DNA of 64,000 nucleotides from BJ22 sp021298375 (GCA_046343015.1 JBKDOL010000006.1:1-64000), one strand, 5' to 3'. Counted from the first letter of the stretch, positions 36,483 to 46,075 are shown. The notes: generated by a model not told the origin, from the letters alone. Made by a program: numbers and translations.

Positions 36483-37700
36483 ATGCCTGACTCGCCGCCC
36501 GAACCACCCCCGCCGCCGGATCGCCGCGAGTTTCTCTCCGTCCAACCGCTTCGCGACCGCTTGGCCTCATCGCTCGAGGGAGAAAGCCCGGTCGGGGAAG
36601 CTCCCAGCCTCGCGGACCGCTCGCAAGCGACCAGTGAACAGTGGCTGCAACATTTCTCCCATCGAGCCATGGCGGCCGAGTTCCAGGTCTATCTGAATCT
36701 CGGCCAGCACCCGATCGGGCCGACAGCCGTGCTCGAGGGCTTCACTCTGGTCGATCAACTCGAAGACCGTTTTTCGATCTTCCGGCCCCACTCGGATCTC
36801 TCGCGCGTCAATCAATTGGCCGCAGCGACGCCGATTCCGGTCGATTCCGACCTGTTTGGATTGCTCGACCTGGCGGCCAGGCTGCATCGGGAGACGAGCG
36901 GAGCCTTTGACATCGCGACCACGGCTCTCTCGCGAGTTTGGAATTTCCTCAGCCGCACGCCTCGTGTCCCACCGGCAGAGGCGATCGCTGCAGCCCTCGA
37001 AATTTCCGGCCAACGGCATGTCTTCCTCGAACCTTCAGAGCGGAGCGTAAGCCTGCGGCGGCGCGGCGTCGAGTTAAACTTGCATAGCATCGGCAAAGGC
37101 TTCGCGGTACAGAAACTCGCCGAGCATTTGCACTTGGCTGGGGTTCGCGATTTTTTGATTCACGGGGGCCAAAGCAGCGTCTTCGCCGCGGGCAGTTGCC
37201 TCCCCGCCGGCCCCGACCGGAGTGGCTGGAAGGTTGGTTTGACCCACCCGATTGTTCCAGAGCAGCGAATCGCTGAACTTCTGCTCTCCAATCAGGCCAT
37301 CGGCACGAGCGGCTCCGCACGGCAAGGTCTCGTCCACCAAGGTCGACGGCTCGGACACATTCTCGACCCGCGGAGCGGCTGGCCTGCCAGCCATTGGCTC
37401 TCGACGACGGTGCTCCACCCCAATCCGGCTTGGGCCGATGCTCTGGCGACCGCTTTTTTTGTGATGACCGAGGAAGAAGTCGTCCGCTACTGCGAATACC
37501 ATCCGGAGATCGCCGCGATTCACTTCGCCAGCCGCGAGCCGGGCGGGCGATTGGAACTGCGGCTGTTCCGCTTCCCGGTCGCTCAGCTGGAGTTTAACGA
37601 ACGCTTTCAATACGTCCCGGTTGTGGAAGTTATTCCTCCGAACTCCGCAGCCAGTTCCGCCAGCAAGTTCGCCCCGCCACTTCCTCCGTTCGCTGAGTAA
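36483..37700 (+). CDS. apbE: ApbE-type FAD:protein FMN transferase
   Basis: 405 residues from ATG 36483. After a Pro-rich opening comes 'DRREFLSVQPL', a twin-arginine look-alike without a following hydrophobic region, so it is probably cytoplasmic or atypical. The ApbE core begins near residue 55 ('HRAMAAEFQVYL'), with 'FSIFRPHSDLSRVN', 'SGAFDIATTALSRVW', 'LHSIGKGFAV', 'FLIHGGQSS', 'AIGTSGSARQ' and 'HILDPRSGWPA'. ApbE moves FMN from FAD onto Thr of target flavoproteins such as RNF/NQR subunits, using Mg2+. No such target lies nearby. The CPBP gene overlaps its end. Confidence 0.85.
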   Translation: MPDSPPEPPPPPDRREFLSVQPLRDRLASSLEGESPVGEAPSLADRSQATSEQWLQHFSHRAMAAEFQVYLNLGQHPIGPTAVLEGFTLVDQLEDRFSIFRPHSDLSRVNQLAAATPIPVDSDLFGLLDLAARLHRETSGAFDIATTALSRVWNFLSRTPRVPPAEAIAAALEISGQRHVFLEPSERSVSLRRRGVELNLHSIGKGFAVQKLAEHLHLAGVRDFLIHGGQSSVFAAGSCLPAGPDRSGWKVGLTHPIVPEQRIAELLLSNQAIGTSGSARQGLVHQGRRLGHILDPRSGWPASHWLSTTVLHPNPAWADALATAFFVMTEEEVVRYCEYHPEIAAIHFASREPGGRLELRLFRFPVAQLEFNERFQYVPVVEVIPPNSAASSASKFAPPLPPFAE

Positions 37701-38460
37701 ACAACCCTTGTCGCCACCGCCGGAAATCCCACCATCCAAGTCGGTCGATCCCTCGGCTTCGAATTCGGGCCTTGCCCGGACGCTGATCGCGGCGCTGCTG
37801 CTCCCGTCATTGGTCACTTGGGTTTACTTTACCCTGCTGCACGGAAGCCCGCCCATCCTGCAACAAACAGCTTATGCGGCGGGCAAGTCACTGCAATTCC
37901 TCTTGCCTGTGTGGGTTGCCTGGCGCGGCTGGGGAGGCGGGTTCGAGCGGCTGCAACCGACGTTCCGCGGTATTATCCTCGGGATCGTTTTTGGCTCAGC
38001 CGTTTGCGGTGTCATGTTCGCCGCCCTGGAGTTGCTGATCAAAGGATATCCCATCGAGCAGAAGCTGCTTGCCGCCGCGCAGGGTAAACTTGCCAGCCAA
38101 GGACTTAATCACCCCGCCGCATTTCTGGCTGTAGGGCTGTTCTACTCAGCGCTGCACTCGCTTTTGGAAGAGTACTATTGGCGCTGGTTTGTCTTTGAGA
38201 GGGGCGCATCGATTTGGGGCAGGTCGGCGGCAAACCTGATCTCCAGCCTCGGCTTCATGGCGCACCACATCCTGCTGCTTGGCTATTTCCTGGGGTTTGC
38301 CGAATGGCGAACCTACCTGTTTGCGGGCGCGATCGCCCTTGGCGGAGCATTCTGGGCCTGGCTTTACCAGCGGACCCAAAATCTGACCGCGAGTTGGTTA
38401 AGCCATGCGATTGTCGACGCCGGCATCTTCGGGCTTGGCTATTTACTGCTCTTTCAATGA
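37621..38460 (+). CDS. CPBP-family intramembrane protease
   Basis: Up to 279 residues; the start is uncertain. TTG 37621 overlaps ApbE by 80 bases, and TTG 37708 just after the ApbE stop is an alternative. Hydrophobic segments start near residue 52. The CAAX-protease/bacteriocin-processing (Abi) motifs are present: E183-E184 in 'LLEEYYWRWFVF', 'GFMAHHILLLG', and 'WLSHAIVDAGIFGLG', giving the Glu-Glu-xxx-Arg, His and His/Asn set. Likely membrane endopeptidase; its substrate is unknown. Probably co-transcribed with apbE. Confidence 0.78.
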   Translation: MWKLFLRTPQPVPPASSPRHFLRSLSKQPLSPPPEIPPSKSVDPSASNSGLARTLIAALLLPSLVTWVYFTLLHGSPPILQQTAYAAGKSLQFLLPVWVAWRGWGGGFERLQPTFRGIILGIVFGSAVCGVMFAALELLIKGYPIEQKLLAAAQGKLASQGLNHPAAFLAVGLFYSALHSLLEEYYWRWFVFERGASIWGRSAANLISSLGFMAHHILLLGYFLGFAEWRTYLFAGAIALGGAFWAWLYQRTQNLTASWLSHAIVDAGIFGLGYLLLFQ

Positions 38461-38464
38461 CAAG

Positions 38465-38544
38465 AGACAACTGCAGCGCTAGACAACTGCAGCGCTAGAC
38501 AACTGCAGCGCTAGACAACTGCAGCGCTAGACAACAGCAGCGCT
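38465..38544. repeat. 16-bp tandem repeat, 5 copies
   Basis: Four perfect copies of AGACAACTGCAGCGCT and a fifth with one change, starting 4 bases after the CPBP stop codon, between convergent genes. Confidence 0.95.
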
Positions 38545-38624
38545 GGGCTGCCGGCGGAATTGGCCAGGCGCGCGGGCAGGGGATCGAATTTTCCTTGTAT
38601 CAGCTGAAAACTCGGGTCACCTGG

Positions 38625-39509
38625 TCAAGAGCTTTCTTTGACACCCACACGGCGTGCAATCCGCAACTTGGCGCTCCGACTGCGCGAGTTCGCGAGGAGT
38701 TCCTCGGCTCCGGCCAAAATTGGCTTCTTGGTCAGCACTTCCAACAGGGGATGTTCGCGAAAGCGATGTTTGACCAAGCGATCTTCGAGTGAATGAAAGC
38801 TGATGATGGCCAGTTTTCCACCGGGACGCAGAAGCTGGGGGAAGTGCGCGAGCGATTGCTCCAGCCACTTCAGCTCCTCATTCACGGCAATCCGCAAGGC
38901 CTGAAATGTTCGCGTCGCCGGGTCGATCGGGTTCTTGCGCGACCGCGGAACGCAACTGCGAACCAGGTCGGCCAATTCGGGGGCGAGTCGAATCGGCCTG
39001 ACTCGCCGCGCCTCGCAGATTCGCCGGGCAATCAATCGGCTCTTGCGCTCCTCCCCGTACTCGTAAATCAGGTTCGCCAGTTCCTCTTCGCGGATTCGCT
39101 CAAGCAAGGCCCAGGCCGGTTGCCCACGAGTCGGATCAAACCGCAGGTCCAGTTCCCCCTCGGCGCGAAAACTGAACCCTCGCTCGCTGTCGGCCAACTG
39201 GTCGCTGGACAGCCCCAGGTCGAGCAGAATGGCGTCCACGGCTGGAATCTGCAGCCCGGATAAAACTTCGGGAAGTTCGGCGTAGTTCGCGTGGATTGCG
39301 GTCACGTTGGCGGGGAGCGTCGGGGCGGTTGCCGCAACTGCCTGCGGATCGCGGTCGAGTGCAAACACTCGCCCGGAGGCTCCAACTGCCTCGGCAAACA
39401 ATCGCGTATGCCCGCCTCCGCCGAGCGTTCCGTCAACCGCCACCTGTCCGGGATGCAAATCCAGCGCCTGCATGATTTCGGCCGCCAGCACTGGGATGTG
39501 AACCGTCAT
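38625..39509 (-). CDS. rsmH: 16S rRNA m4C1402 methyltransferase RsmH
   Basis: 294 residues from ATG 39509 (MTVHIPVLAAE). SAM-binding 'DGTLGGGGHT' is at residues 26-35, followed by 'FALDRDP', 'ILLDLGLSSDQL', 'FRAEGELDLRFDP', 'ERKSRLIARRI', 'RTFQALRIAVN' and 'ISFHSLEDRLVKHRF'. All are standard RsmH/MraW features, and the length is usual (about 310). It methylates N4 of C1402 in 16S rRNA. In most bacteria it heads the dcw cluster after mraZ; here neither mraZ nor ftsI is adjacent, so it is separated from the division genes. Confidence 0.95.
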   Translation of the reverse strand: MTVHIPVLAAEIMQALDLHPGQVAVDGTLGGGGHTRLFAEAVGASGRVFALDRDPQAVAATAPTLPANVTAIHANYAELPEVLSGLQIPAVDAILLDLGLSSDQLADSERGFSFRAEGELDLRFDPTRGQPAWALLERIREEELANLIYEYGEERKSRLIARRICEARRVRPIRLAPELADLVRSCVPRSRKNPIDPATRTFQALRIAVNEELKWLEQSLAHFPQLLRPGGKLAIISFHSLEDRLVKHRFREHPLLEVLTKKPILAGAEELLANSRSRSAKLRIARRVGVKESS

Positions 39510-40027
39510 CGGAATTCCGCAAACAGAGTAGGGAGCGGCCAAAGCCCGATTCATCGCCCTCGAGGAGAGTCCAGGGACGGTCGGGCAATCCCCGCCAAAA
39601 GCCCAATTGCTGCGGGTCGTTACCCAGTCTACCACGCCGATCGACGATAGCGCAGCGGCGCAACACCGCACCGCTGCCGGTTCCGATGTTGAGCCACTCT
39701 GTTACTGCGGCGGGCGAGTTTGCGGACTCTGATGCCGCGGCCTTGTTTTCCCGACGGGTAATGGACCCCGGGAAATCGGATAGAGCCCCTTATTCCGTGC
39801 TCCAGCCGGAATGCCTGCGCGCCAAAATCGCAACGTCCGCTCATTGACGAAAACGTAGGGTTGGCACCCAATCCACCGGCAACAGGCGATCGGTTATCTT
39901 TCGTCTCAGCCTCAGCGTTCGGGATGCACCGCCACTGGATTGGTCGCTTCGCCATGCCCGGCTAGAATACGTGTCGCGGCGAGCCATCGTCCCTCCTTTC
40001 AATTCCCTCTCCTGCCATTCGCGTCCG
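39510..40027. other. Divergent intergenic region
   Basis: 518 bases between rsmH (minus) and the M48 gene (plus). Short frames on the minus strand have no family-like sequence. No repeat or strong promoter was recognised. Confidence 0.5.
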
Positions 40028-41005
40028 ATGACCTCAGCGATTCGCTCGAACAAATGGACCAACCAAGCGCAGAGTTTGCTGTTGGTCATCGGCATGGGGG
40101 TGTTGATGATTGCCATCGGCTGGTTGCTGTTCGGCCAACTCGGGGTTTGGATCGCAGCCGGGCTGGCGGTGTACAACCTGCTCTTTGGGGCGACCATTTC
40201 TCCACTGGCCGTTCTGCGGGCCTACCACGCCCAACCGCTGACAGCCTACGAGGCCCCAGAATTGCTCAGTCTGTTTTCTCAACTGGTTGAGCGGGCCGAT
40301 TTGCCTCATCCTGTGCAACTCTGGTACGTTCCATCGCAAGTCCCAAATGCCTTCGCTGTCGGAACAGGAAAGGATTCGTCGGTCGCGGTTACAGACGGCT
40401 TGTTGCGACTGATGAGTCAACGGGAATTGGCTGGCGTGCTTGCTCACGAACTTGCTCACGTCCGCCATCGTGACACGACCGTGATGGGCGTCGCTGACAC
40501 CATGGGGCGAATCGCCACCGGCATCGCGCGGTTCGGAGTGCTGGTGGTCCTGCTCGGATTGCCGAGTTTGTTCATCGGACAGGGACTTGGGTCCTGGTTT
40601 CAGGCGGGGCTGCTGATGATCGGCGCCCCGCTTGCCGTCTTTCTCATGCAGATGGCTCTTTCTCGCTCGCGCGAGTTTCAAGCAGATCTCGGGGCCTCGG
40701 AAATCACGGGCGACCCGCTGGGACTGGCTGCGGCATTAGTCAAACTGGAGCAGTTTCAGCAACGCGGCTGGAGAGGACGGATTCTCAAGCCCGGACAGTA
40801 CCAACTCGAGCCTTCCTGGATCCGATCGCATCCGCCAACCGGCGAGCGAGTACGCGAGCTGAAAGAGATCGCCAATTCCCTGGTGACTTCACAGGTCCCA
40901 CTCAGCGAGTATCGGAAGGTCGATGGCGGAACGGTGCCGCTGGAGTTCCACAAACCCGTTCAGGAGTCGCCTCGGTATCACCTGCGCGGCGGAGCCTGGT
41001 ACTAA
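40028..41005 (+). CDS. M48 family membrane metalloprotease (HtpX-like)
   Basis: 325 residues from ATG 40028; an in-frame GTG at 39971 would add a basic, unconvincing leader. Two N-terminal transmembrane segments (about residues 15-55) precede the zinc site HELAH in 'GVLAHELAHVRHRD', and two more hydrophobic segments (about 165-215) precede the third ligand Glu in 'SRSREFQADLGAS'. This is HtpX topology: a cytoplasm-facing zinc endopeptidase in the inner membrane acting on misfolded membrane proteins. The C-terminal tail 'HPPTGERVRELKEI' is also typical of M48. Called HtpX-like, not HtpX, because paralogues are common. Confidence 0.88.
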   Translation: MTSAIRSNKWTNQAQSLLLVIGMGVLMIAIGWLLFGQLGVWIAAGLAVYNLLFGATISPLAVLRAYHAQPLTAYEAPELLSLFSQLVERADLPHPVQLWYVPSQVPNAFAVGTGKDSSVAVTDGLLRLMSQRELAGVLAHELAHVRHRDTTVMGVADTMGRIATGIARFGVLVVLLGLPSLFIGQGLGSWFQAGLLMIGAPLAVFLMQMALSRSREFQADLGASEITGDPLGLAAALVKLEQFQQRGWRGRILKPGQYQLEPSWIRSHPPTGERVRELKEIANSLVTSQVPLSEYRKVDGGTVPLEFHKPVQESPRYHLRGGAWY

Positions 41006-41179
41006 ACGGACCTTGACCGTTCCCCGGGCGGGCATTTCGGCCTTTTGAAACCGAGCCGCTCCTCAATTTCAAAGGCCCCCTGTCCCGGGATCGGATGCTC
41101 TTCGGTAAACTGGGCGGGAGAAGAACCGATCGCCGCTGCGGATCGGATTTCGCGCACGCTTAACTCCCGGGATGAAGAC

Positions 41180-43234
41180 ATGAGATTACGAGTTTTCCTG
41201 CTGCTCAACCTGCTGGCTGGCTTGCTGCTCACGGCCGGTGGAGCCACGGCCGACGAAGGCATGTGGCTGTTTAACGATTTGCCCAAAAAGCAACTGAAGG
41301 AAAAGTATGGCATTGATGTCACGGACGAGTGGGCCGAACATCTGATGAAGTCCTGCGTCCGCTTTAATGTCGGCGGATCGGCTTCTTTCATTTCCTCCAA
41401 CGGTCTGGTACTAACCAATCACCATGTCGGTTCCGACACGCTGTTCAAGCTGTCGACGGCGGAAAGGGATATTCTCAAGGACGGGTTTCTCGCACGAACG
41501 CTGGGCGAGGAACTCAAGGCCCCCGACCTCGAACTGAATCAGCTCGTGGAGATCCGCGACGTGACCGCCGAGGTGAATGCAGCCGTCACTTCCGAACTCA
41601 CTCCGGAACAGGCGGTTGCCGCCCGTCGGGCGGTGATCTCGAAAATCGAGCAGGAAGCGAGCGACAAGACCGGACTCCGCTGCAACGTGATCACTCTTTA
41701 CGGCGGAGGTCGATATCACCTCTACCATTTCAAAAAGTACACCGATGTGCGTTTGGTTTGGGCTCCCGAATCGTCGATTGCCTTTTTTGGTGGTGATGCC
41801 GACAACTTTGAGTATCCCCGCTACAACCTCGACGCCTGCATTTTCCGGGTATATGAAAACGACCAACCGGCCAAGATTGAGCATTTCCTCAAGTGGTCCC
41901 CCAATGGTCCGGGGGAAGATGAGATCACGTTTGTCGCCGGCAATCCCGGTCGCACCAGCCGAATCCTCACCGTCTCGGCCCTGAAATTCCAACGCGACCA
42001 GCGAATTCCGTTTGTTCTCAACTCGCTCTGCCGCCGGGAGATCGCGCTGCAGCAATTCGGACTTGCCGGACCGGAGGCCGCTCGTCGTGCCAAGGATGAA
42101 CTCTTCGGCGTCCAGAACTCCCGCAAAGTCTACTTTGGCAGAGTCAATGGTCTGCAGGACCCGGCGATTTTCGCAGCCAAGACCAGTGCGGAATCCGCTC
42201 TGCTCGCCAAGGTAAAGGCCGACCCCAAGCTGGCCTCCTCGGCCGCTGCTTGGGACCGCGTCGCCGAAGTGCAAAAACGCCGCGGCGAACTGCTGGGCAA
42301 AGGCGTCACCGTTTCCTCAAGATTGTTCGAAATCGCCGAGACCATCGTGCAAATGGTCGAAGAAGACCAAAAGCCAACTGGACAACGGCTACCGGAATAC
42401 TCCGATGCCGGGCGAGCCTCGCTGGAACAACAGCTTTACTCAACCGCTCCGATCTACCCTGACCTCGACCAGATGCAACTGGCCGATTCCATGACCCGCA
42501 TGGTCGAACTCCGAGGCGCCGACGACCCGGTCTGCGTGGCGATGCTCAACGGCAAGTCGCCAACCGATCGCGCCGCGGAACTGACCAACGGAACCGCTCT
42601 GGCTGATGTGGCCGCGCGCAAAGCGCTAGTCCAAAGCGGGCTGGCCGGGGTGCGGAACAGCACTGACCCGATGGTTGCCATGATTCGAGCTTTGGACCCG
42701 GAAATTCGCCGCTTCCGCAAATTGACCGACGAACTCGATGAACTGGAGCGGCAGGCCTATGCTCAAATTGCAAACGCCATTTTCGCCACCCAAGGCACAT
42801 CGACCTACCCCGATGCGACCTTCTCCCTGCGACTCTCCTTCGGTCCAGTCAAGGGTTACATCGAGGATGGCAAGCAGGTCCCTGCCTGGACCGATTTTGG
42901 AGGCGCGTTCACCCACGAACTCGCTCACAAAGGCCAGGAGAATTATGACCTGCCACCGAGCTGGCACGCCGCCAAAGACAAGTTGAACCTCTCCACCCCG
43001 TTCAATTTCGTTTCCACGGCTGACATCATCGGCGGAAACTCGGGTAGTCCTGTCGTCAACAAGAACCTCGAACTGGTTGGCCTGATTTTCGACGGCAATA
43101 TCCAGTCGTTAACGGGCGACTTTGTTTACAGCGACACTCAAAGCCGAGCAGTCAGCGTCCACTCCAGCGCGATTCGCGAAGCTCTCCGCTATGTCTACAA
43201 AGCCGAGGAGTTAGCCGATCAACTCGGCAAGTAA
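41180..43234 (+). CDS. S46 family dipeptidyl-peptidase (DPP7/DPP11-like), exported
   Basis: 684 residues from ATG 41180. A signal peptide spans about residues 1-24 ('LLLNLLAGLLLTAGGATA'). The S46 N-terminus follows ('DEGMWLFNDLP'), then the catalytic triad regions: His in 'LVLTNHHVG', Asp in 'FFGGDADNFEYPRY' and Ser in 'GGNSGSPVVN'. The helical capping domain lies between. Length matches the family (about 700). S46 enzymes remove dipeptides from peptide N-termini in the periplasm, supporting peptide scavenging. P1 specificity (hydrophobic or acidic) cannot be read safely. A strong terminator follows 54 bases after the stop. Confidence 0.9.
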   Translation: MRLRVFLLLNLLAGLLLTAGGATADEGMWLFNDLPKKQLKEKYGIDVTDEWAEHLMKSCVRFNVGGSASFISSNGLVLTNHHVGSDTLFKLSTAERDILKDGFLARTLGEELKAPDLELNQLVEIRDVTAEVNAAVTSELTPEQAVAARRAVISKIEQEASDKTGLRCNVITLYGGGRYHLYHFKKYTDVRLVWAPESSIAFFGGDADNFEYPRYNLDACIFRVYENDQPAKIEHFLKWSPNGPGEDEITFVAGNPGRTSRILTVSALKFQRDQRIPFVLNSLCRREIALQQFGLAGPEAARRAKDELFGVQNSRKVYFGRVNGLQDPAIFAAKTSAESALLAKVKADPKLASSAAAWDRVAEVQKRRGELLGKGVTVSSRLFEIAETIVQMVEEDQKPTGQRLPEYSDAGRASLEQQLYSTAPIYPDLDQMQLADSMTRMVELRGADDPVCVAMLNGKSPTDRAAELTNGTALADVAARKALVQSGLAGVRNSTDPMVAMIRALDPEIRRFRKLTDELDELERQAYAQIANAIFATQGTSTYPDATFSLRLSFGPVKGYIEDGKQVPAWTDFGGAFTHELAHKGQENYDLPPSWHAAKDKLNLSTPFNFVSTADIIGGNSGSPVVNKNLELVGLIFDGNIQSLTGDFVYSDTQSRAVSVHSSAIREALRYVYKAEELADQLGK

Positions 43235-43287
43235 CCTTTGGCCCTCGCCGATCGCGTGGCGGGGATGTCCCGACCTGGAAAGTTTCA

Positions 43288-43322
43288 CGCCCCCTGTCGA
43301 CCAGTTCGACAGGGGGCGTTTT
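43288..43322 (+). terminator. Rho-independent terminator after the S46 peptidase gene
   Basis: A perfect 13-bp stem (43288-43300 with 43306-43318, CGCCCCCTGTCGA and its complement) with a 5-base loop is followed by TTTT. It ends 10 bases before the convergent ATPase gene's stop. Confidence 0.88.
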
Positions 43323-43331
43323 CGTAGTTTG

Positions 43332-44126
43332 TCAGCTAATCCCACCGAGGTCCGATTTTGCCGGACGCCCAAGCGAGCGGCCAAGACGAAGCGACTCCCA
43401 CTCATCATAGAGCTGACTCAACCCTCGACGAAAATCCCCCTCGACCGTTCGAAACACCCGCTCAATCCACTGAGGTTCCAAAAACTGGGATTTCACGTGC
43501 GTGGACTCCGACTCGAGCAGTTTGGCGACCACGCGACGAAAGGTCTTCCAGTCCGGCTGGAGGTCAGCCAAGACCGGCAGGGCAGGGCCCAGCGAGCGGT
43601 GCGCTGTAAACACGACCGACTTATCTGCGGAGAGCTTTCGCAGTTGCCGCTGCCGCCAGCCGGAGAGGAGTTCCAGCCCATCGACAAAACAGAGTTCCCT
43701 CGGTCCGGTCCCGATCAATCTGGGGGCCAACAGTCCGCCCGACTCTTCCATTTGAAATGCAAGCAACTCCAGCGAACTCTGCTCCCCCCGTCGCACACTT
43801 CGCGCTGCCAGCTGGACTCGCGCTCGTGGGCGCGTGGCAAACCAGCCTGCAGGCTGAACCACTAACCAGCTGAAACGCTCAAACTTCCCCGCGAGCAACT
43901 TCGCCAAGTCGATCGTCAAGGTGGTCTTCCCGCTGCCGTGCGGGCCAATGATCTGGCCCCGCCAATCAGCTTCCTCCAGGCGCCTCGCTACCGCGGCAAC
44001 CCAACCGGGCTGCGGCTCCAGAAACTCGATCCCGCCCAAGCCAACCCGGGATACTGAAAACGGATTTTCGCTCCCCGGCACCGCAAAAGAGGGCGCGACG
44101 GATTCGGGCTGCGGTTCCACTGACAT
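43332..44126 (-). CDS. P-loop ATPase of unknown role
   Basis: 264 residues with GGAGAGG before the ATG. Walker A is 'GPHGSGKTT' at residues 61-69, and a Walker B-like strand is 'RELCFVDGLELL' near 145. The remainder is a single AAA-like domain ('FTAHRSLGPALPVLADL', 'FRTVEGDFRRGLSQLYDEWE'). It may be an AAA/NACHT-like or DnaA-type small ATPase; no partner domain or neighbour reveals a function. It faces the S46 gene across the terminator. Confidence 0.68.
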   Translation of the reverse strand: MSVEPQPESVAPSFAVPGSENPFSVSRVGLGGIEFLEPQPGWVAAVARRLEEADWRGQIIGPHGSGKTTLTIDLAKLLAGKFERFSWLVVQPAGWFATRPRARVQLAARSVRRGEQSSLELLAFQMEESGGLLAPRLIGTGPRELCFVDGLELLSGWRQRQLRKLSADKSVVFTAHRSLGPALPVLADLQPDWKTFRRVVAKLLESESTHVKSQFLEPQWIERVFRTVEGDFRRGLSQLYDEWESLRLGRSLGRPAKSDLGGIS

Positions 44127-44582
44127 TCATCCTCTCCGGAATTGCGAGTTGCTCCGGCATTAGTAATTGAATTTGTTTACTTGTTCGCTGCCGCCGACAA
44201 CATCCTCAATCCGGCGAGGCGTTGAACTTGCCCACCGATCTGCAGCCTGCGAGACAAGGGTCCGGTTTGCCCCTTAGCCGAGCCGACGGACGCCCGCAGG
44301 TTCAAGCTCAACTGCAGCGATCAAACTTCGGCTGCGGAAACAGGCTGTTCAGCAGTGGCCAGTCCAGCGCTGCCTGAGAGTGCGCGTCGCCCCAACTCAC
44401 AGTGCGGCCCCATCTCACAGAACAGTCCCATCTCAAAGAACAGTCCCGTCTCACAGAACAGTCCCATCTCACAGAACAGTCCCATCTCACAGTGCACGGA
44501 GTTCCTTGCGAAGGGAGCGAGGGGCGCCGAACCCAGAATCGGCAGAGTCCAAAGCAAACCGAGCGCCGCCCGACAATTTGGT
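44127..44582. other. Intergenic region with 18-bp array
   Basis: 456 bases. Frames crossing it translate the repeat and are not supported. It holds the promoter side of the ATPase gene and the 3' side of the arrestin-like gene. Confidence 0.5.
44411..44500. repeat. 18-bp tandem repeat, about 4.7 copies
   Basis: Units CATCTCACAGAACAGTCC with single-base variants (CATCTCAAAGAACAGTCC, CGTCTCACAGAACAGTCC), the last copy partial. Confidence 0.95.
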
Positions 44583-45086
44583 TCACTCTGCATTGACCGA
44601 CGGCTTGACCAACCGCGCTTCTCCCAAGGCCGAGTGAAGTTTGAACGGAAAGTTGTAGGTCTGGTGGTAGCCGCTGGCGAGGAAAATCCGGATCCGGATA
44701 AACCAGTTCAGCTTCACCAGCCAACCGTCGTAGGACAGAGGGCTGGGAGGGAGCATCGTCTCCAGTCTAAACTCCTGCAGTTGGGAATCACGGCCCCCGG
44801 CGATTTTCCGCTTTTCAAAAAAATGCACGCCAATGTCCGCATCGCCCTTGCCGTCCGTTTCCCACATGACCGAAGTCTCGACCGACTGAATTGTTTGGCC
44901 TGACTCACAGTCGATACGGTAGGCACAATCGAGTGTTTCACCAGCCCGATAGACCGCCTTTAATTGGGTGATCAGGGCGCGCACGGGCGGACGGTTCAGG
45001 CTGTTTGCCTTTCCGGAGCTGCGGTCATTGCCGGAGCCGCGGCTGGGTGAACCACGATCGGGAACGTTTGTTGTAAATCGGGCCAT
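44583..45086 (-). CDS. Arrestin-fold-like protein, second of a pair
   Basis: Up to 167 residues. The start is uncertain: ATG 45086 overlaps the upstream gene, and the family-like part begins near 44984 ('RALITQLKAVYRAGETLDCAY' in part). The visible core is a beta sandwich: 'AGETLDCAYRIDC', 'VETSVMWETDGKGD', 'FRLETMLPPSPLSYDGWLVKL', in part, and a closing 'YNFPFKL'. The 'SYDGxLVKxNWxIRIR' pattern is like arrestin or Vps26-type domains. The gene upstream carries a similar region, so the two may form a complex. No enzyme motif; function unknown. Confidence 0.6.
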   Translation of the reverse strand: MARFTTNVPDRGSPSRGSGNDRSSGKANSLNRPPVRALITQLKAVYRAGETLDCAYRIDCESGQTIQSVETSVMWETDGKGDADIGVHFFEKRKIAGGRDSQLQEFRLETMLPPSPLSYDGWLVKLNWFIRIRIFLASGYHQTYNFPFKLHSALGEARLVKPSVNAE

Positions 45087-46075
45087 CCGCGGGCTGACCC
45101 TTGTACGATAATCTTCCATAGCACTCGGTTGTTGGCCGAAGAAAAACTGTGCATTGCGTTTTCAGGCAATTGCAATTCGAGCTCGCATTCAAATGGCCGG
45201 TCCGCTCCGACCTCGACGCCTCGCTGTCTCAAGAGACGCTGTTCGAAGACCGTTTTCCGTTCGGTCTGAATGCTCGTCCCCTGGCTGAAGGTCGCTTCCT
45301 CCTGACAGAGTAGCACAACCTCCAGCAACTTCAAACGCAACCGTCCCGGCTGGAAGAGAATCAAACGGTACTTTCCTCCCGGTCGCACCGGCCAGTCCGA
45401 AATCTCCAACCGCGCCGGTCCAAACCCGGCGAGGCGGAACAATTGCCGCGACAAGCCAAATGCAGCCCAAATTGCCGCCGGCAAAAACAACCCTGCAGTG
45501 ACAATCGCAAACCAGTCCGGGCGGCCATCGCGGATCGACTCCCAGGCCTGAACCACCATTCCCGAAAGCAAACCGAAGGAGACAAACGTCGCCAAGCCCG
45601 CCAGAATCAGCCAGACCAGACTCCGCTCGGCCCCCGCTACTTCATACCGCAATCGCTGACCACGCAATGGCTGGCGCGATGACAGCGGAATCGCCGGCAA
45701 GTCGGGCTCTCTCCCCGGCAACTCGTTGGACAATTCAATCCGGCCGCCATCGGGATCGCCATCCGAGGGACCGCGCGACGACCGCTGCTCAGCCGAAACC
45801 GTGACCTTGCCCAGCGTCATCCGCATCCGATAAAAGCCAACCATGACCATGATCAGCCCCGCGACCAAGCGCAAGCCGAAATCGCTGAACAACTCTCTCC
45901 AGGAAAAAGGGCGGGGATTCGAAGTGGCAACCGTCAAGCTGGCCACCAGCAGCACGAAACCAACCAGCGCCAATCCGACCGAGAATCCGACCTCGCCAAT
46001 TCCCGTCCACCAATTACGCCCAGAACGGCTAAAGGTTCGCTGCCCGGCATACAAAAACCAAGACCAGAGCTTCAT
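44996..46075 (-). CDS. Membrane protein with C-terminal arrestin-fold-like domain
   Basis: 359 residues. Two hydrophobic hairpins (about residues 25-85 and 155-215) separated by a Ser/Gly/Glu-rich loop place it in the membrane. The C-terminal 140 residues are a beta sandwich: 'ARLEISDWPVRPGGKYRLIL', in part, 'LKLLEVVLLCQEEATFSQG', 'ECELELQLPENAMHSF' and 'VLWKIIVQG'. This strand order and the 'LPENAMHSFSSANNRVLW' segment (part) resemble arrestin-like or sporulation-control Spo0M-type domains. It starts a two-gene unit with the next arrestin-like gene. Role unknown; a scaffold in the membrane is plausible. Confidence 0.68.
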   Translation of the reverse strand: MKLWSWFLYAGQRTFSRSGRNWWTGIGEVGFSVGLALVGFVLLVASLTVATSNPRPFSWRELFSDFGLRLVAGLIMVMVGFYRMRMTLGKVTVSAEQRSSRGPSDGDPDGGRIELSNELPGREPDLPAIPLSSRQPLRGQRLRYEVAGAERSLVWLILAGLATFVSFGLLSGMVVQAWESIRDGRPDWFAIVTAGLFLPAAIWAAFGLSRQLFRLAGFGPARLEISDWPVRPGGKYRLILFQPGRLRLKLLEVVLLCQEEATFSQGTSIQTERKTVFEQRLLRQRGVEVGADRPFECELELQLPENAMHSFSSANNRVLWKIIVQGSARGWPDLQQTFPIVVHPAAAPAMTAAPERQTA

